Shown in pieces: positions 47,741 to 56,992 of a stretch of DNA of 64,000 bases. The stretch's first letter is position 1; every line of letters begins with the position of its first letter. The notes below the pieces were generated by a model. That model did not search any database, was not told the DNA's origin, and worked only from the letters and a program-made list of their open reading frames with translations. The position numbers and the translations under genes are program-made. Source of the stretch: Roseomonas haemaphysalidis. GTDB lineage: Bacteria > Pseudomonadota > Alphaproteobacteria > Acetobacterales > Acetobacteraceae. The stretch spans positions 744,001 through 808,000 of the forward strand of contig NZ_CP061177.1 of NCBI RefSeq assembly GCF_017355405.1. The letters run 5' to 3'.

Positions 47741-47901
47741 TGGTCTCCCCGAAAGGGGGGTGAAAAGGGAACTGCGGTGTTCAAGCCGCGGCTGCCCCCG
47801 CAACTGTAGGCGGAAAGCAGGCTGCCGTTCGCGCCACTGGGGGCACCACCCCCGGGAAGGCCGTGCAGCCCGCGTTTGATCCGTGAGCCAGGAGACCTGC
47901 C
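47741..47901 (+). ncRNA. Adenosylcobalamin riboswitch
   Basis: GAAAGGGGGGTGAAAAGGGAAC, the long internal stem with GCCGCGGCTGCCCCCGCAACTGTA, GCCACTGGG, CCCGGGAAGGC, and the conserved B12 box GAGCCAGGAGACCTGCC (47885-47901). It controls the DUF1636-cobW-cobN-cobGHIJ operon. The expression platform is probably in 47902-48030 and would lower expression when coenzyme B12 is plentiful. Confidence 0.95.
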
Positions 47902-48030
47902 ATCGCCCATCGAGACCGAGCCGCCGGGCGGGGTGCCCCGGAGGGCTGAAGCGTGGGGCCGCCGTGCCCGGCGCTGACCCTGGCGGTTGCCCGGGCGGTC
48001 GGCACCTCGTTGGACGTGCGGAGGTGCGGC

Positions 48031-48417
48031 ATGGCGAAAGCGGAAACAACGGGCGGGGCGGTGCTGCATGTCTGCGTGACCTGCCGGGCGGGGCGCGACC
48101 TGGCGCCGGAGGACCGCCGGCCGGGGCGCGACCTGCTGGACGCCGTGGCGGCCGCGCTGCCCGCCGGGGGCCCGGTGGAGCTGCGTGAGGTCACCTGCCT
48201 CGCGGTCTGCGAGCAGGGCTGCGCCGCCGCCATCACCGCGCCGGGCAAGTGGGGCTACCTGCTGGGCCGCCTGGGCGTGGAGCACGCCGCCGATCTCGTC
48301 ACCTACGGCGCCACCTATGCGGCCAGTGCGCATGGCGCGGTGCTGCCGTCCCGCCGCCCGGCCTCGCTGCGGTCCGTCATGCTGGGCCGCATTCCTTCGT
48401 TGCAGGAGCTTCCATGA
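48031..48417 (+). CDS. DUF1636 metal-binding-like protein of the B12 operon
   Basis: 128 aa. HVCVTCRAGRD, REVTCLAVCEQGCAAA and GKWGYLLGRL recall thioredoxin-like [2Fe-2S] ferredoxins; the cysteines (CVTC; CLAVCEQGC) could hold a cluster or a metal. The family sits beside cobW/cobN in many proteobacteria, so a role in cobalt handling or electron supply is inferred only. First gene after the riboswitch, overlapping cobW by 4 bp. Confidence 0.85.
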   Translation: MAKAETTGGAVLHVCVTCRAGRDLAPEDRRPGRDLLDAVAAALPAGGPVELREVTCLAVCEQGCAAAITAPGKWGYLLGRLGVEHAADLVTYGATYAASAHGAVLPSRRPASLRSVMLGRIPSLQELP

Positions 48418-49451
48418 GCCAGTCCCTCGCCAAGGTCCCCGCCACCATCGTTTCCGGCTTTCTGGGTGCCGGGAAGACCACGCTGGTGCGGCACGTGATG
48501 TCCCAGGCGCGGGGGCGGCGGATCGCCATCATCGTCAACGAGTTCGGCTCGCTCGGCATTGATGGCGACCTGCTGGCCGCCTGCGGCATTCCGGGCTGCG
48601 AGGCGGAGAACATCGTGGAGCTGGCCAACGGCTGCATCTGCTGCACGGTGGCCGACGACTTCCTGCCCACCATGGCGGCGCTGCTGGACCGCGCCGAGCC
48701 GCCGGAGCACATCCTGATCGAGACCTCGGGCCTCGCCTTGCCCAAGCCGCTGATCAAGGCCTTCAACTGGCCCTCCATCCGCTCCCGCGTCACGGTCGAT
48801 GGGGTGGTCACGGTGGTTGACGGGCCGGCGGTGGCCGAGGGCCGCTTCGCCGACGACCCGGAGGCCGTGGCCGCCCAGCGCGCGGCCGACGACAGCCTGG
48901 ACCACGACAACCCGCTGGCCGAGGTGTTCGAGGACCAGCTCAGCGCCGCCGACCTCGTGGTGCTGAACAAGGCCGACCTGCTGGACGAGGCCGCGCTGGC
49001 GCGGCTGCGGACGGAGATCGCGGCACGGTTGCCGCGCGCGGTGAAGGTGGTGGCGGCGCGCGAGGGCGCGCTCGACATCGCCGTGCTGCTCGGCCTCGGC
49101 GCGGCGGCGGAGGACGACCTCGCCGCCCGCCCCTCGCACCATGATGGCTCCGACGACCACGAGCACGACGATTTCGACAGCTTCGTCGTGCCGATGCCGG
49201 AGGCGGCGAGCCCCGAGGCGCTGGTGGCCAAGCTGGCCGAGGTGGCGGCGCGCTTCGACGTGCTGCGCATGAAGGGTTTTGCGAGTCTGCCGGGCAAGCC
49301 GATGCGGCTGGCGGTGCAGGGCGTGGGCGCGCGCTTCCGCCACCATTTCGACCGCCCCTGGGCGGCGGGCGAGGCGCGCGACGGCCGGCTGGTGGTGATC
49401 GGCCAGAGCGGGCTGGACAAGGCGGCGATCGCCGCCGCCATCGCCGGGTAG
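48414..49451 (+). CDS. cobW: Cobalt-handling GTPase CobW
   Basis: 345 aa. G1 loop GFLGAGKTT at 15-23, the C74-I-C76-C77 metal site in ELANGCICCTV, NKADL, and a His/Asp-rich stretch (HHDGSDDHEHDD). COG0523 metallochaperone that likely delivers Co(II) to CobN. In the B12 operon, 4 bp before cobN. Confidence 0.95.
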   Translation: MSQSLAKVPATIVSGFLGAGKTTLVRHVMSQARGRRIAIIVNEFGSLGIDGDLLAACGIPGCEAENIVELANGCICCTVADDFLPTMAALLDRAEPPEHILIETSGLALPKPLIKAFNWPSIRSRVTVDGVVTVVDGPAVAEGRFADDPEAVAAQRAADDSLDHDNPLAEVFEDQLSAADLVVLNKADLLDEAALARLRTEIAARLPRAVKVVAAREGALDIAVLLGLGAAAEDDLAARPSHHDGSDDHEHDDFDSFVVPMPEAASPEALVAKLAEVAARFDVLRMKGFASLPGKPMRLAVQGVGARFRHHFDRPWAAGEARDGRLVVIGQSGLDKAAIAAAIAG

Positions 49452-49455
49452 CACG

Positions 49456-52400
49456 ATGCACCTGCTGCCGCGCGAAACGCTGAGCCTGGACGCCGCCGGC
49501 GAGGCGGTCGATCTCGGCCACGCGCCGGCGGATCTGGTGCTGCTGTCCTTCACCGACAGCGACCTGGCGCAGGCGGCGGCGGGCTGGGCGATGCTGCCAG
49601 AGCCACGCCCGGCGCTGCGGCTGGCGAGCCTCGCCCAACTGCGTCACCCGATGTCGGTGGACCTTTATGCCACGCAGGTGCTGGGCCACGCGCGGGTCAT
49701 CGTGCTGCGGCTGCTGGGCGGGCTGGACTACTGGCGCTACGGCGCCGAGGAAGTGGAAAGCCTGTGCCGCCAGCAGGGGATTCCGCTGGCAGTCCTGCCC
49801 GGCGATGGCCCCGACGACGCGCGCATGGCGGCGATGTCCACCATGGAGCCTGGCCTGCGCGCGCGGCTGCTGCGCTGCTTCCGCCATGGCGGCGCGGTGC
49901 AGATGGCGGCGGCGCTGCGCGTGGCGGCCGAGGCGGGCGGGCTCGGCGCCGCGCCGGCCGAGGACCCGCCGCCGCTGCCGGAGTTCGGCGACCACGACTT
50001 CGGCGTGACGGCCGCGGGCCCCGACGTGGCGCTGGTGTTCTACCGCTCCCACCTACTGGCCGACGACGTGGCGCCGCACCGCGACTTGGCGAAGGCCCTG
50101 GCGGCGCATGGCCTGAACCCGTGCGGGCTGTTCGCCGCCAGCCTGAAGCAGCCGGACGCGGCGCGCTTCGTGGCGGCGCGGCTGGCGGCGATGCGCCCGG
50201 CGGTGGTGCTGAACGCCACGGCCTTTTCCTCGGGCGCCGCGCCGCTGGATGCGGCCGGGGTGCCGGTGTTGCAACTGGTGCTGTCCGGCTCGCCGCAGGA
50301 AGCCTGGGCGGCCAGCACGCGCGGGCTGTCGCAGACCGACCTGGCGATGCAGGTGGTGCTGCCGGAACTGGACGGGCGGCTGCCCACGGCGGCGATCGGC
50401 TTCAAGGCGGAGGCCGCGCCGCTGCCGGGCCTGGACTTCCGCCCCACCGTGCTGCGCCCCTGCCGCTGCGGCATCCGCCTGGCCGCCGAGCGTGCCGCCG
50501 GCTGGGCGCGGCTGGGCGCCACGCCCGCCGCCGCGCGCCGCGTGGCGCTGGTGCTGTCGGACTATCCCGGCGTCGCCGGCAGCGGGCAGGTGGGCCACGC
50601 GGTGGGGCTGGACAGTTTCGCGAGTGCCGCCGCGCTGCTGCGGGACTGGCAGGAGGCCGGCTACGACACGCAACCGCAGGAGGCCGCCGCGCTGGTGCGG
50701 GCGTTGACCGTGGCGGAACCCGCGCCGTTGCTGAGCTTGCAGCGCTACAAAGCCTTGTTCGCCACCTTGCCGCTGTCCTTGCAGAACGCCGTGACCGAAG
50801 CCTGGGGCGAGCCGGACGCGGATTTTACGCTGCGCCACCTGCGCCTTGGCAACATCCTGCTGGCGGTGCAGCCGGACCGTGGCACCGCCGCCGACCGCCG
50901 CGCCAGCTACCACGACCCCAACCTGCCACCCTGCCACGCCTTTCTGGCGTTCTACCTGTGGCTGCGGGCGGAATTCGATGCGCATGCGCTGCTGCATCTC
51001 GGCACGCACGGCTCGCTGGAATGGCTGCCGGGCAAGGCGGCGGCACCCGGTCCCGGCTGCGCCCCCGCCGCGCTGCTGCGCGGCGTGCCGGTGATCAACC
51101 CCTTCATCGTCAACAACCCGGGCGAGGCCGCCGTGGCCCGCCGCCGCCTCGGCGCCGTCACCATCGGCCACCTGACGCCGCCGCTGCGCGCCGCCGGCAG
51201 CCATGGCGCGGCCGCCGAGCTGGAGCGGCTGATCGACGAATACGCCGCCGCCGACGGGCTGGACGCCCGCCGCACCGCGCTGCTGCGCGACGGCATCCTG
51301 GAGCGCGCGCGCGAAACGGGGTTGCTGGCGGAAAGCGCCATCCCCGACGGTCTTCCCGAGGATGAGACCCTCGCAAAACTCGATGCCTGGCTCTGCGACG
51401 TCAAGGAACTGCAGATCCGCGACGGGCTCCACGTGCTGGGCTGCGCCCCGGCCGGGCGGGACGCGCTGCTGGGGGCGCTGCACGCCGCCAGCCCCGGCGT
51501 GCCGGACCTCGCGGCGCGGCTGGATGCCAGCGCGGTCGCCGAACAGGCGGCGGTGCTGGCGGCGCTGGACGCGCGCTTCATCCCCCCCGGCCCCTCCGGC
51601 GCGCCGACGCGCGGCCGGGCGGACGTGCTGCCCACCGGGCGCAACCTGTATGCCGTCGACCCGCGCGCCGTGCCCAACCGATCCGCCCTGCTGCTGGCAC
51701 GAAAAGCGGCCGACGAGCTGCGCCGCCGCCACCTCCAGGACCAGGGCGAGCCGCTGCGCCGCGTGGTGCTGGACCTTTGGGGCAGCGCCACGCTGCGCAC
51801 CGGCGGCGAGGATTTCTGCCTGGCCCTGATGCTGATGGGCGCGCGGCCGGTGTGGGACGCGGGCTCGGCCCGCGTTTCGGGCATCGAGGTCCTGCCGCTG
51901 GCGGAGCTGGAGCATCCGCGCGTCGATGTCACGCTGCGCATCTCTGGCTTCTTTCGTGATGGCTTCGCGCAACAGATCGCGCTGTTCGATGCGGCGGTGC
52001 GCGCCATCGCGGAACGGGACGAGGCGGCGGACTGGAACCCGCTGGCGGCCGCCGCGCGCGGCCTGTCCGGTGCCGCGCTGCGCACCGCCACCACGCGCGT
52101 CTTCGGCGCCGTGCCCAGTGCCTATGGCGCGGGGCTGGATACCGACTTTGCCGCAAGGGGCTGGGAGAACGCCGCGCGGGCCTGGCTGGACGGCGCGGCG
52201 GCCGCATACGGCGAGGGGCTGGACGGCGCGCCGGATGCCGCCGGGCTGGCCGAGCGCCTGCGCGGCGCCGACGCCTTTCTGCACACCCAGGACCATGCCG
52301 AAACGGACCTGCTGGACAGCCCCGAATATGCCGCGCACGAAGGTGGCTTCGCCGCCGCCGCCCGCCTGCTGGGCGCCGCCCCCGCGCTGTACCACCTGGA

Positions 52401-52752
52401 CACCAGCACCCCCGACGCCCCGCGTGCCCGGGCGCTGGCCGAGGAGGTAGCGCGCGTGGTGCGCGGCCGCGCCGCCAACCCCGCCTGGATCGCCGGCCAG
52501 ATGCGGCACGGCTACCGCGGCGCTGCCGAGATCGCCCGGCCGCTGCACAGCCTGCACGCCTTCGCCGCCACCCTGCCCGCGCGGCTGGACCGGCAGTTCG
52601 AGCTGATCTTCGAGGCCACGCTGGGCACGCCGCCGGTGCGCGACTTCCTGGCACGCGAGAACCCGGCGGCGCTGGAGGGCATGCGCGCCGCCTTTGCCCA
52701 GGCGATCCGCGACGGGTTGTGGCACCCGCGCCGCAACGACGTGAAGCCATGA
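49456..52752 (+). CDS. cobN: Cobaltochelatase large subunit CobN
   Basis: 1098 aa, a little shorter than many CobN proteins (1200-1300). Contains LGTHGSLEWLPGKAAAPG, PVINPFIVNNPGEAAVARRR, and the C-terminal LPARLDRQFELIFEATLG. It inserts cobalt into hydrogenobyrinic acid a,c-diamide with CobS/CobT, which are not in the window. Marks the aerobic, late-cobalt route. Overlaps cobG by 4 bp. Confidence 0.95.
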   Translation: MHLLPRETLSLDAAGEAVDLGHAPADLVLLSFTDSDLAQAAAGWAMLPEPRPALRLASLAQLRHPMSVDLYATQVLGHARVIVLRLLGGLDYWRYGAEEVESLCRQQGIPLAVLPGDGPDDARMAAMSTMEPGLRARLLRCFRHGGAVQMAAALRVAAEAGGLGAAPAEDPPPLPEFGDHDFGVTAAGPDVALVFYRSHLLADDVAPHRDLAKALAAHGLNPCGLFAASLKQPDAARFVAARLAAMRPAVVLNATAFSSGAAPLDAAGVPVLQLVLSGSPQEAWAASTRGLSQTDLAMQVVLPELDGRLPTAAIGFKAEAAPLPGLDFRPTVLRPCRCGIRLAAERAAGWARLGATPAAARRVALVLSDYPGVAGSGQVGHAVGLDSFASAAALLRDWQEAGYDTQPQEAAALVRALTVAEPAPLLSLQRYKALFATLPLSLQNAVTEAWGEPDADFTLRHLRLGNILLAVQPDRGTAADRRASYHDPNLPPCHAFLAFYLWLRAEFDAHALLHLGTHGSLEWLPGKAAAPGPGCAPAALLRGVPVINPFIVNNPGEAAVARRRLGAVTIGHLTPPLRAAGSHGAAAELERLIDEYAAADGLDARRTALLRDGILERARETGLLAESAIPDGLPEDETLAKLDAWLCDVKELQIRDGLHVLGCAPAGRDALLGALHAASPGVPDLAARLDASAVAEQAAVLAALDARFIPPGPSGAPTRGRADVLPTGRNLYAVDPRAVPNRSALLLARKAADELRRRHLQDQGEPLRRVVLDLWGSATLRTGGEDFCLALMLMGARPVWDAGSARVSGIEVLPLAELEHPRVDVTLRISGFFRDGFAQQIALFDAAVRAIAERDEAADWNPLAAAARGLSGAALRTATTRVFGAVPSAYGAGLDTDFAARGWENAARAWLDGAAAAYGEGLDGAPDAAGLAERLRGADAFLHTQDHAETDLLDSPEYAAHEGGFAAAARLLGAAPALYHLDTSTPDAPRARALAEEVARVVRGRAANPAWIAGQMRHGYRGAAEIARPLHSLHAFAATLPARLDRQFELIFEATLGTPPVRDFLARENPAALEGMRAAFAQAIRDGLWHPRRNDVKP

Positions 52753-53873
52753 CCGCCCCCGCGCCGCGCGGCTGGTGCCCCAGCCTGCACGAGCCGATGG
52801 AATCCGGCGATGGGCTGCTGCTGCGCGTCCGCCCGCCCGCGGCCGGCCTGCGCGCCGCCGATGCACGCTTGCTGGCCCGCATGGCGGCGCGCCACGGCAA
52901 CGGGCGCATCGACCTGACGCAGCGCGCCAACTTCCAGCCGCGCGGCTTCTCGCCCGCCAGCGCCAGGGCTTTCGCCGGGGCGATGGTCGCCGCCGGGTTG
53001 GCGGCGGCCGACCCGGTGGTGGAGCGCGGCCGCAACCTGCTGGCCCCGCCCCTGCTGGGCGTCGACGCCACGCTACACCCCGGCACCGCCGCGCTGGTGG
53101 CGGCGATGGCGGCCGCGATGCGTGCATGGCCGGTTCTGCCCGCCAAGTTCGGCGTGGTGGTGGATGGCGGCGGGTTGCTGCCGCTGCCCATGCAGGCCGA
53201 CATCGGTGCCCGCCCCGGCGAGATCCATGTCGGCGGCGCCATGGCGTCCTGCGACGACATCCCGGCCGCCGCCACGCGGCTGGCGCAGTGGTTCGCCGGG
53301 CGCAGCGAACCCCGCATGCGCCACGCCGTCACGGTGCTGGGGGCCGGGGCCATCCTGCGGGCGGTGGGTCTGGCGCCACGGCCCGCGCCGCCCGCGCCGC
53401 CGGCGCCGCGCAGCGTGGGCCGGCTGCCGGGCGCGCTGGGCGTCGCCCCCGCCTTCGGCGCGCTGGAGGCCGCGCAGCTGGAGATCCTGGCCGACTTGGC
53501 CGAAACAGGCGACGGCACGTTGCGCCTCACCCCCTGGCGCACGCTGCTGCTGCCCGGCGTCATCGCGCTGCCCGAGGGCCTGATCACCGACGCCGATGAC
53601 CCGCGCCTGCGCATCCGCGCCTGCACCGGCGCGCCGGGATGCGCCAGCGGCTGGATCGAAACCCGCGCCGCCGCCGCCCAGGCCGCCACGCACGGCATTC
53701 CCGGCTTGCTGCATGTCTCGGGCTGCGGCAAAGGCTGCGCGCATCCAGGGCCGGCGCCACGCCTGCTGCTGGGCACCGCGCGGGGCTTCGCCGTGGCGCG
53801 CGATGCCCGCGCCGCCGCGCCGCCGGAACAGGATGGCCTGACCCTCGACGCCGCGCTGGAAGCCCTGTCATGA
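52749..53873 (+). CDS. cobG: Precorrin-3B synthase CobG
   Basis: 374 aa of the sulfite/nitrite-reductase-like family. CTGAPGCASG and VSGCGKGCAHPG hold the four cysteines for a [4Fe-4S] cluster; the N-terminal GNGRIDLTQRANFQPRGF fits the family. It uses O2 to hydroxylate C20 and form the gamma-lactone, the aerobic ring-contraction step. Overlaps cobH by 4 bp. Confidence 0.93.
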   Translation: MTAPAPRGWCPSLHEPMESGDGLLLRVRPPAAGLRAADARLLARMAARHGNGRIDLTQRANFQPRGFSPASARAFAGAMVAAGLAAADPVVERGRNLLAPPLLGVDATLHPGTAALVAAMAAAMRAWPVLPAKFGVVVDGGGLLPLPMQADIGARPGEIHVGGAMASCDDIPAAATRLAQWFAGRSEPRMRHAVTVLGAGAILRAVGLAPRPAPPAPPAPRSVGRLPGALGVAPAFGALEAAQLEILADLAETGDGTLRLTPWRTLLLPGVIALPEGLITDADDPRLRIRACTGAPGCASGWIETRAAAAQAATHGIPGLLHVSGCGKGCAHPGPAPRLLLGTARGFAVARDARAAAPPEQDGLTLDAALEALS

Positions 53874-54502
53874 CCGACCGCACCGACTACATCCGCGACG
53901 GCGCCGCCATCTACCGCCAGTCCTTCGCCACCATCCGCGCGGAGGCCGACCTGTCCCGCTTCACGCCCGAGGAAGCACGCGTCGCCGTGCGCGTCATCCA
54001 CGCCTGCGGCATGGTGGAGGTGGCCCGCCACATCCGCTTCGACCCGCGCTTCGCCCAGGCCGCGCGCGATGCCCTGCTGGCCGGCGCGCCGATCCTTTGC
54101 GACGCCAAGATGGTCGCGCACGGCATCACCCGCCCGCGCCTGCCGGCCGGCAATGAGGTACTCTGCATGCTGGGCGACGAGGGCGTGCCGGAGCTGGCGC
54201 GGCGCATCGGCAACACCCGCTCGGCGGCGGCGCTGGAACTCTGGGGCGAGCGGATGCGCGGCGCTGTCGTCGCCATCGGCAACGCGCCCACCGCGCTGTT
54301 CCACCTGCTCGACCTGCTGGACCGCGGCGCGGCCCCGCCGGCCGCCATCATCGGCGTGCCGGTCGGCTTCGTGGGCGCCATGGAATCCAAGCAGGCGCTG
54401 GCGGAAGACGGCCGGCTTCCCTGGATGATCGTGGAAGGCCGGCTCGGCGGCAGCGCCATGGCCGTGGCCGCCGTCAACGCGCTGGCGAGCGAAGCGGAAT
54501 GA
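53870..54502 (+). CDS. cobH: Precorrin-8X methylmutase
   Basis: 210 aa. H44 in RVIHACGM is the usual active-site His; also ILCDAKMVAHGI and GNAPTALFHLLDLL. It moves the C11 methyl group to C12 to make hydrogenobyrinic acid. Overlaps cobI by 4 bp. Confidence 0.95.
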   Translation: MTDRTDYIRDGAAIYRQSFATIRAEADLSRFTPEEARVAVRVIHACGMVEVARHIRFDPRFAQAARDALLAGAPILCDAKMVAHGITRPRLPAGNEVLCMLGDEGVPELARRIGNTRSAAALELWGERMRGAVVAIGNAPTALFHLLDLLDRGAAPPAAIIGVPVGFVGAMESKQALAEDGRLPWMIVEGRLGGSAMAVAAVNALASEAE

Positions 54503-55224
54503 GCGGCGCGCTGCACATCCTCGGCCTCGGCCCCGGTGACCCGGAGCTGGTGTCGCTGAAGGCTGCGCGGCTGCTGGGCAGCGCGCCGGTGTTCTGCTTC
54601 TTCGCCAAGCGCGGCCGCACCGGCCATGCCCGCGCCATCGCCACGCCGCACCTCAACCCGGCGGCCGAGGAACTGCGCTTCGACTACCCCTTCACCACCG
54701 ACCTTTCGGTGGAGGACCCGCGCTACCTGATCGAGATGGGCGCCTTCTACGACCGCTGCGCCGAAACCATCGCCGCCCACCTGGATGCCGGCCGCGACGT
54801 CGCCCTGCTCTGCGAAGGCGATCCCTTCCTCTACGGCTCGGCGATGTATCCCTTCGACCGGCTGCGGCACCGCTACCGCGTCGAGGTCGTGCCCGGCATC
54901 ACCGCCATGTCCGGCTGCTGGTCGCAGGCCCAGGCCCCCATGGTGCATGGCGACGACATCCTCACCGTCCTCCCCGCCACGCTGGACAGCGACAGCCTCG
55001 CCGCCCGGCTGCGCACGGCGGATGCCGCCGTCATCATGAAGCTCGGCCGCCACCTGCCCCGCCTGCGCGGCATCCTGAACACGCTCGGCCTCACCGGACG
55101 CGCCCTGTATGTCGAGCGCGGCACCATGCCCGGCGGCCAGGCCGTGCCGCTGGCGGCACGCGACGACAGCCCCGCCCCCTACTTCTCCCTCCTCCTCATC
55201 CCCGGCCGGCAGCGGCCGCGATGA
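54499..55224 (+). CDS. cobI: Precorrin-2 C20-methyltransferase
   Basis: 241 aa. LGLGPGDPELVSLKAARLL (SAM motif), CEGDPFLYGSAMYPFDRL, VVPGITAMSGCWSQA. Methylates C20 in the first committed step of the corrin branch. Overlaps cobJ by 4 bp. Confidence 0.94.
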   Translation: MSGALHILGLGPGDPELVSLKAARLLGSAPVFCFFAKRGRTGHARAIATPHLNPAAEELRFDYPFTTDLSVEDPRYLIEMGAFYDRCAETIAAHLDAGRDVALLCEGDPFLYGSAMYPFDRLRHRYRVEVVPGITAMSGCWSQAQAPMVHGDDILTVLPATLDSDSLAARLRTADAAVIMKLGRHLPRLRGILNTLGLTGRALYVERGTMPGGQAVPLAARDDSPAPYFSLLLIPGRQRPR

Positions 55225-55979
55225 CCGGCTCCCTCGCCATCCTCGGCCTCGGCCCCGGCGGCCCCGCGCAGCGCACCCCGGAAGTCGACGCCGCCCTGGC
55301 CGGGGCCACCGACCTGATCGGCTACCTGCCCTATGTCGAGCGCATCCCCCCCCGCCCCGGGCTGCGCCGCCACCCCACCGACAACCGCGTGGAGCTCGAC
55401 CGCGCCCGCCACGCGCTGAGCCTCGCGCAGTCCGGCGCGCGCGTCGCCGTCGTGTCCGGCGGCGACCCCGGCGTCTTCGCCATGGCCAGCGCCGTCTTCG
55501 AGGCCATCGACCACGGCGACCCCGCCTGGCGCGCCCTCGACATCCGCGTCCTCCCCGGCATCTCCGCGATGTTCGCCGCCGCCGCCCGCATCGGCGCGCC
55601 GCTCGGCCACGACTTCTGCGCCCTTTCGCTGTCCGACAACCTTAAGCCCTGGCCGCTGGTCGAGCAGCGCCTCGCCGCCGCCGCCACGGCCGGCTTCGTC
55701 ATCGCCCTCTACAACCCCATCTCCCGCGCCCGCCCCTGGCAGCTCGGCGCGGCGCTGGACCTGTTGCGCCAGCACCTGCCCGGCACGGTGCCGGTGATCT
55801 TCGCGACCGCCGTGACGCGGCCTGACGAGCGCATCGCCATCACCGACCTGGCGAAGGCCGAGGCATCGTCTGCCGACATGCGGACGCTGGTGATGATCGG
55901 CACGGCGGCGACGCGGCTGGTGACGCGCGGTGAAGGGGTGGCGCCGTGGGTCTACGCGCCGCGGTCGGTGACGGCGTGA
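55221..55979 (+). CDS. cobJ: Precorrin-3B C17-methyltransferase
   Basis: 252 aa. LGLGPGGPAQRTPEV, GYLPYVERI and VSGGDPGVFAMASAVFEA. It contracts the ring while methylating C17. Last gene of the riboswitch operon; repeat B5 begins 13 bp after the stop. Confidence 0.94.
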   Translation: MTGSLAILGLGPGGPAQRTPEVDAALAGATDLIGYLPYVERIPPRPGLRRHPTDNRVELDRARHALSLAQSGARVAVVSGGDPGVFAMASAVFEAIDHGDPAWRALDIRVLPGISAMFAAAARIGAPLGHDFCALSLSDNLKPWPLVEQRLAAAATAGFVIALYNPISRARPWQLGAALDLLRQHLPGTVPVIFATAVTRPDERIAITDLAKAEASSADMRTLVMIGTAATRLVTRGEGVAPWVYAPRSVTA

Positions 55980-55992
55980 GGGTGGCGGGCGT

Positions 55993-56251
55993 GGCCAAAG
56001 GAGGCTCCGCCTCCTCTGGACTCCTCCGCCGGGGGGACAGTGTCCCCCCGGACCCCGCCATCGGAAAGCATTTTGGGCGTGAAGCCGAACGTGCCGCGCA
56101 TGGGCAACAGGATTTGGAAAAGCCTTCTGCGCGGAACCGGCAGTCGCCGAAGGTCCACGACCCTCGGCGCACCCCATGCTTCCTGATGGAGGGGTCTGGG
56201 GTGACACTGTCACCCCAGCGGGGGGTCCAGGGGGGCAGCGCCCCCCTGGCC
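55993..56251. repeat. Family B hairpin element, copy that overlaps cobK
   Basis: 259 bp. Left GGCCAAAGGAGGCTCCGCCTC, GGGGGGACAGTGTCCCCCC, GACCCCGCCATCGGAAAGC; right ATGCTTCCTGATGGAGGGGT, GGGGTGACACTGTCACCCC, GGGGGGCAGCGCCCCCC, ending TGGCC. Its right 42 bp code for the C-terminus and stop of cobK on the other strand. Confidence 0.8.
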
Positions 56252-56992
56252 ACGCTCCCCGCACCGCACCAGCCACTCCACCGCCGCCTCTACCGTCTCC
56301 ACCCGCGTGCCCGCCACGCCCTCCGGCCGCCGCACCATGACCACCGGGATGCCGAGCACCCGCGCGGCCCGCAGCTTGGCGAAGGTCGCGCCGCCGCCGG
56401 AGTTCTTGGAAACGATCACCTGCACGTCATGCGCCCGCAACAGGGCCGTCTCGGCCTCCAGATGGAACGGTCCGGCATCGGTCAGCACCACCGCGCCGGG
56501 CGGCAGGCTGGCGGAATCAGGTGGGTCGATGCTGCGGACGACGTAGCGGTGCGCGACACCGTCGCGAAACGGCGCCAATTCCTTTTGGCCGACCGTCAGC
56601 AACACGCGGCGGGGGGTTTCGCCCAGGGCGCGCGCGGCGGCTGGCATGTCCGGCACGTCCAGCCAGTGGTCGCCTGCTTCCGCCACCCAGGCCGGGCGCT
56701 CCAGGCGCAGCAGGGGCACGCGGCCGGCGGCCTCGGCGGCGTGGCGGGTCATCTGCGCGGCGAAGGGGTGGGTGGCGTCGACCAGCGCGCCGATGCGCTG
56801 CTCGGCCAGAAAGCGGCGCAGGCCATCGACGCCGCCGAAGCCGCCGGTGCGGACCGGCACGGGCTGCGGGCGCGGGTGGCGGGTGGCGCCGGCCAACGAC
56901 AGCGTCACGTCGAAGCGGCCGTCGCCGGCCAACGCGCGCGCCAGGGCCGAGGCTTCTGTGCTGCCGCCAAGCAGGAGCACGCGCAATGACAC
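56210..56992 (-). CDS. cobK: Precorrin-6A reductase
   Basis: 260 aa. RVLLLGGSTEAS (NADPH loop), VDATHPFAAQMTRHAAEA and KNSGGGATFAKL. Reduces precorrin-6A to 6B. Single inverted gene between cobJ and cobL; its GTG start (56990-56992; a TTG at 56984-56986 also possible) overlaps the cobL ATG head-to-head. The last 13 residues (GQGGAAPLDPPLG) come from repeat B5. It has no clear own promoter. Confidence 0.9.
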   Translation of the reverse strand: MSLRVLLLGGSTEASALARALAGDGRFDVTLSLAGATRHPRPQPVPVRTGGFGGVDGLRRFLAEQRIGALVDATHPFAAQMTRHAAEAAGRVPLLRLERPAWVAEAGDHWLDVPDMPAAARALGETPRRVLLTVGQKELAPFRDGVAHRYVVRSIDPPDSASLPPGAVVLTDAGPFHLEAETALLRAHDVQVIVSKNSGGGATFAKLRAARVLGIPVVMVRRPEGVAGTRVETVEAAVEWLVRCGERGQGGAAPLDPPLG

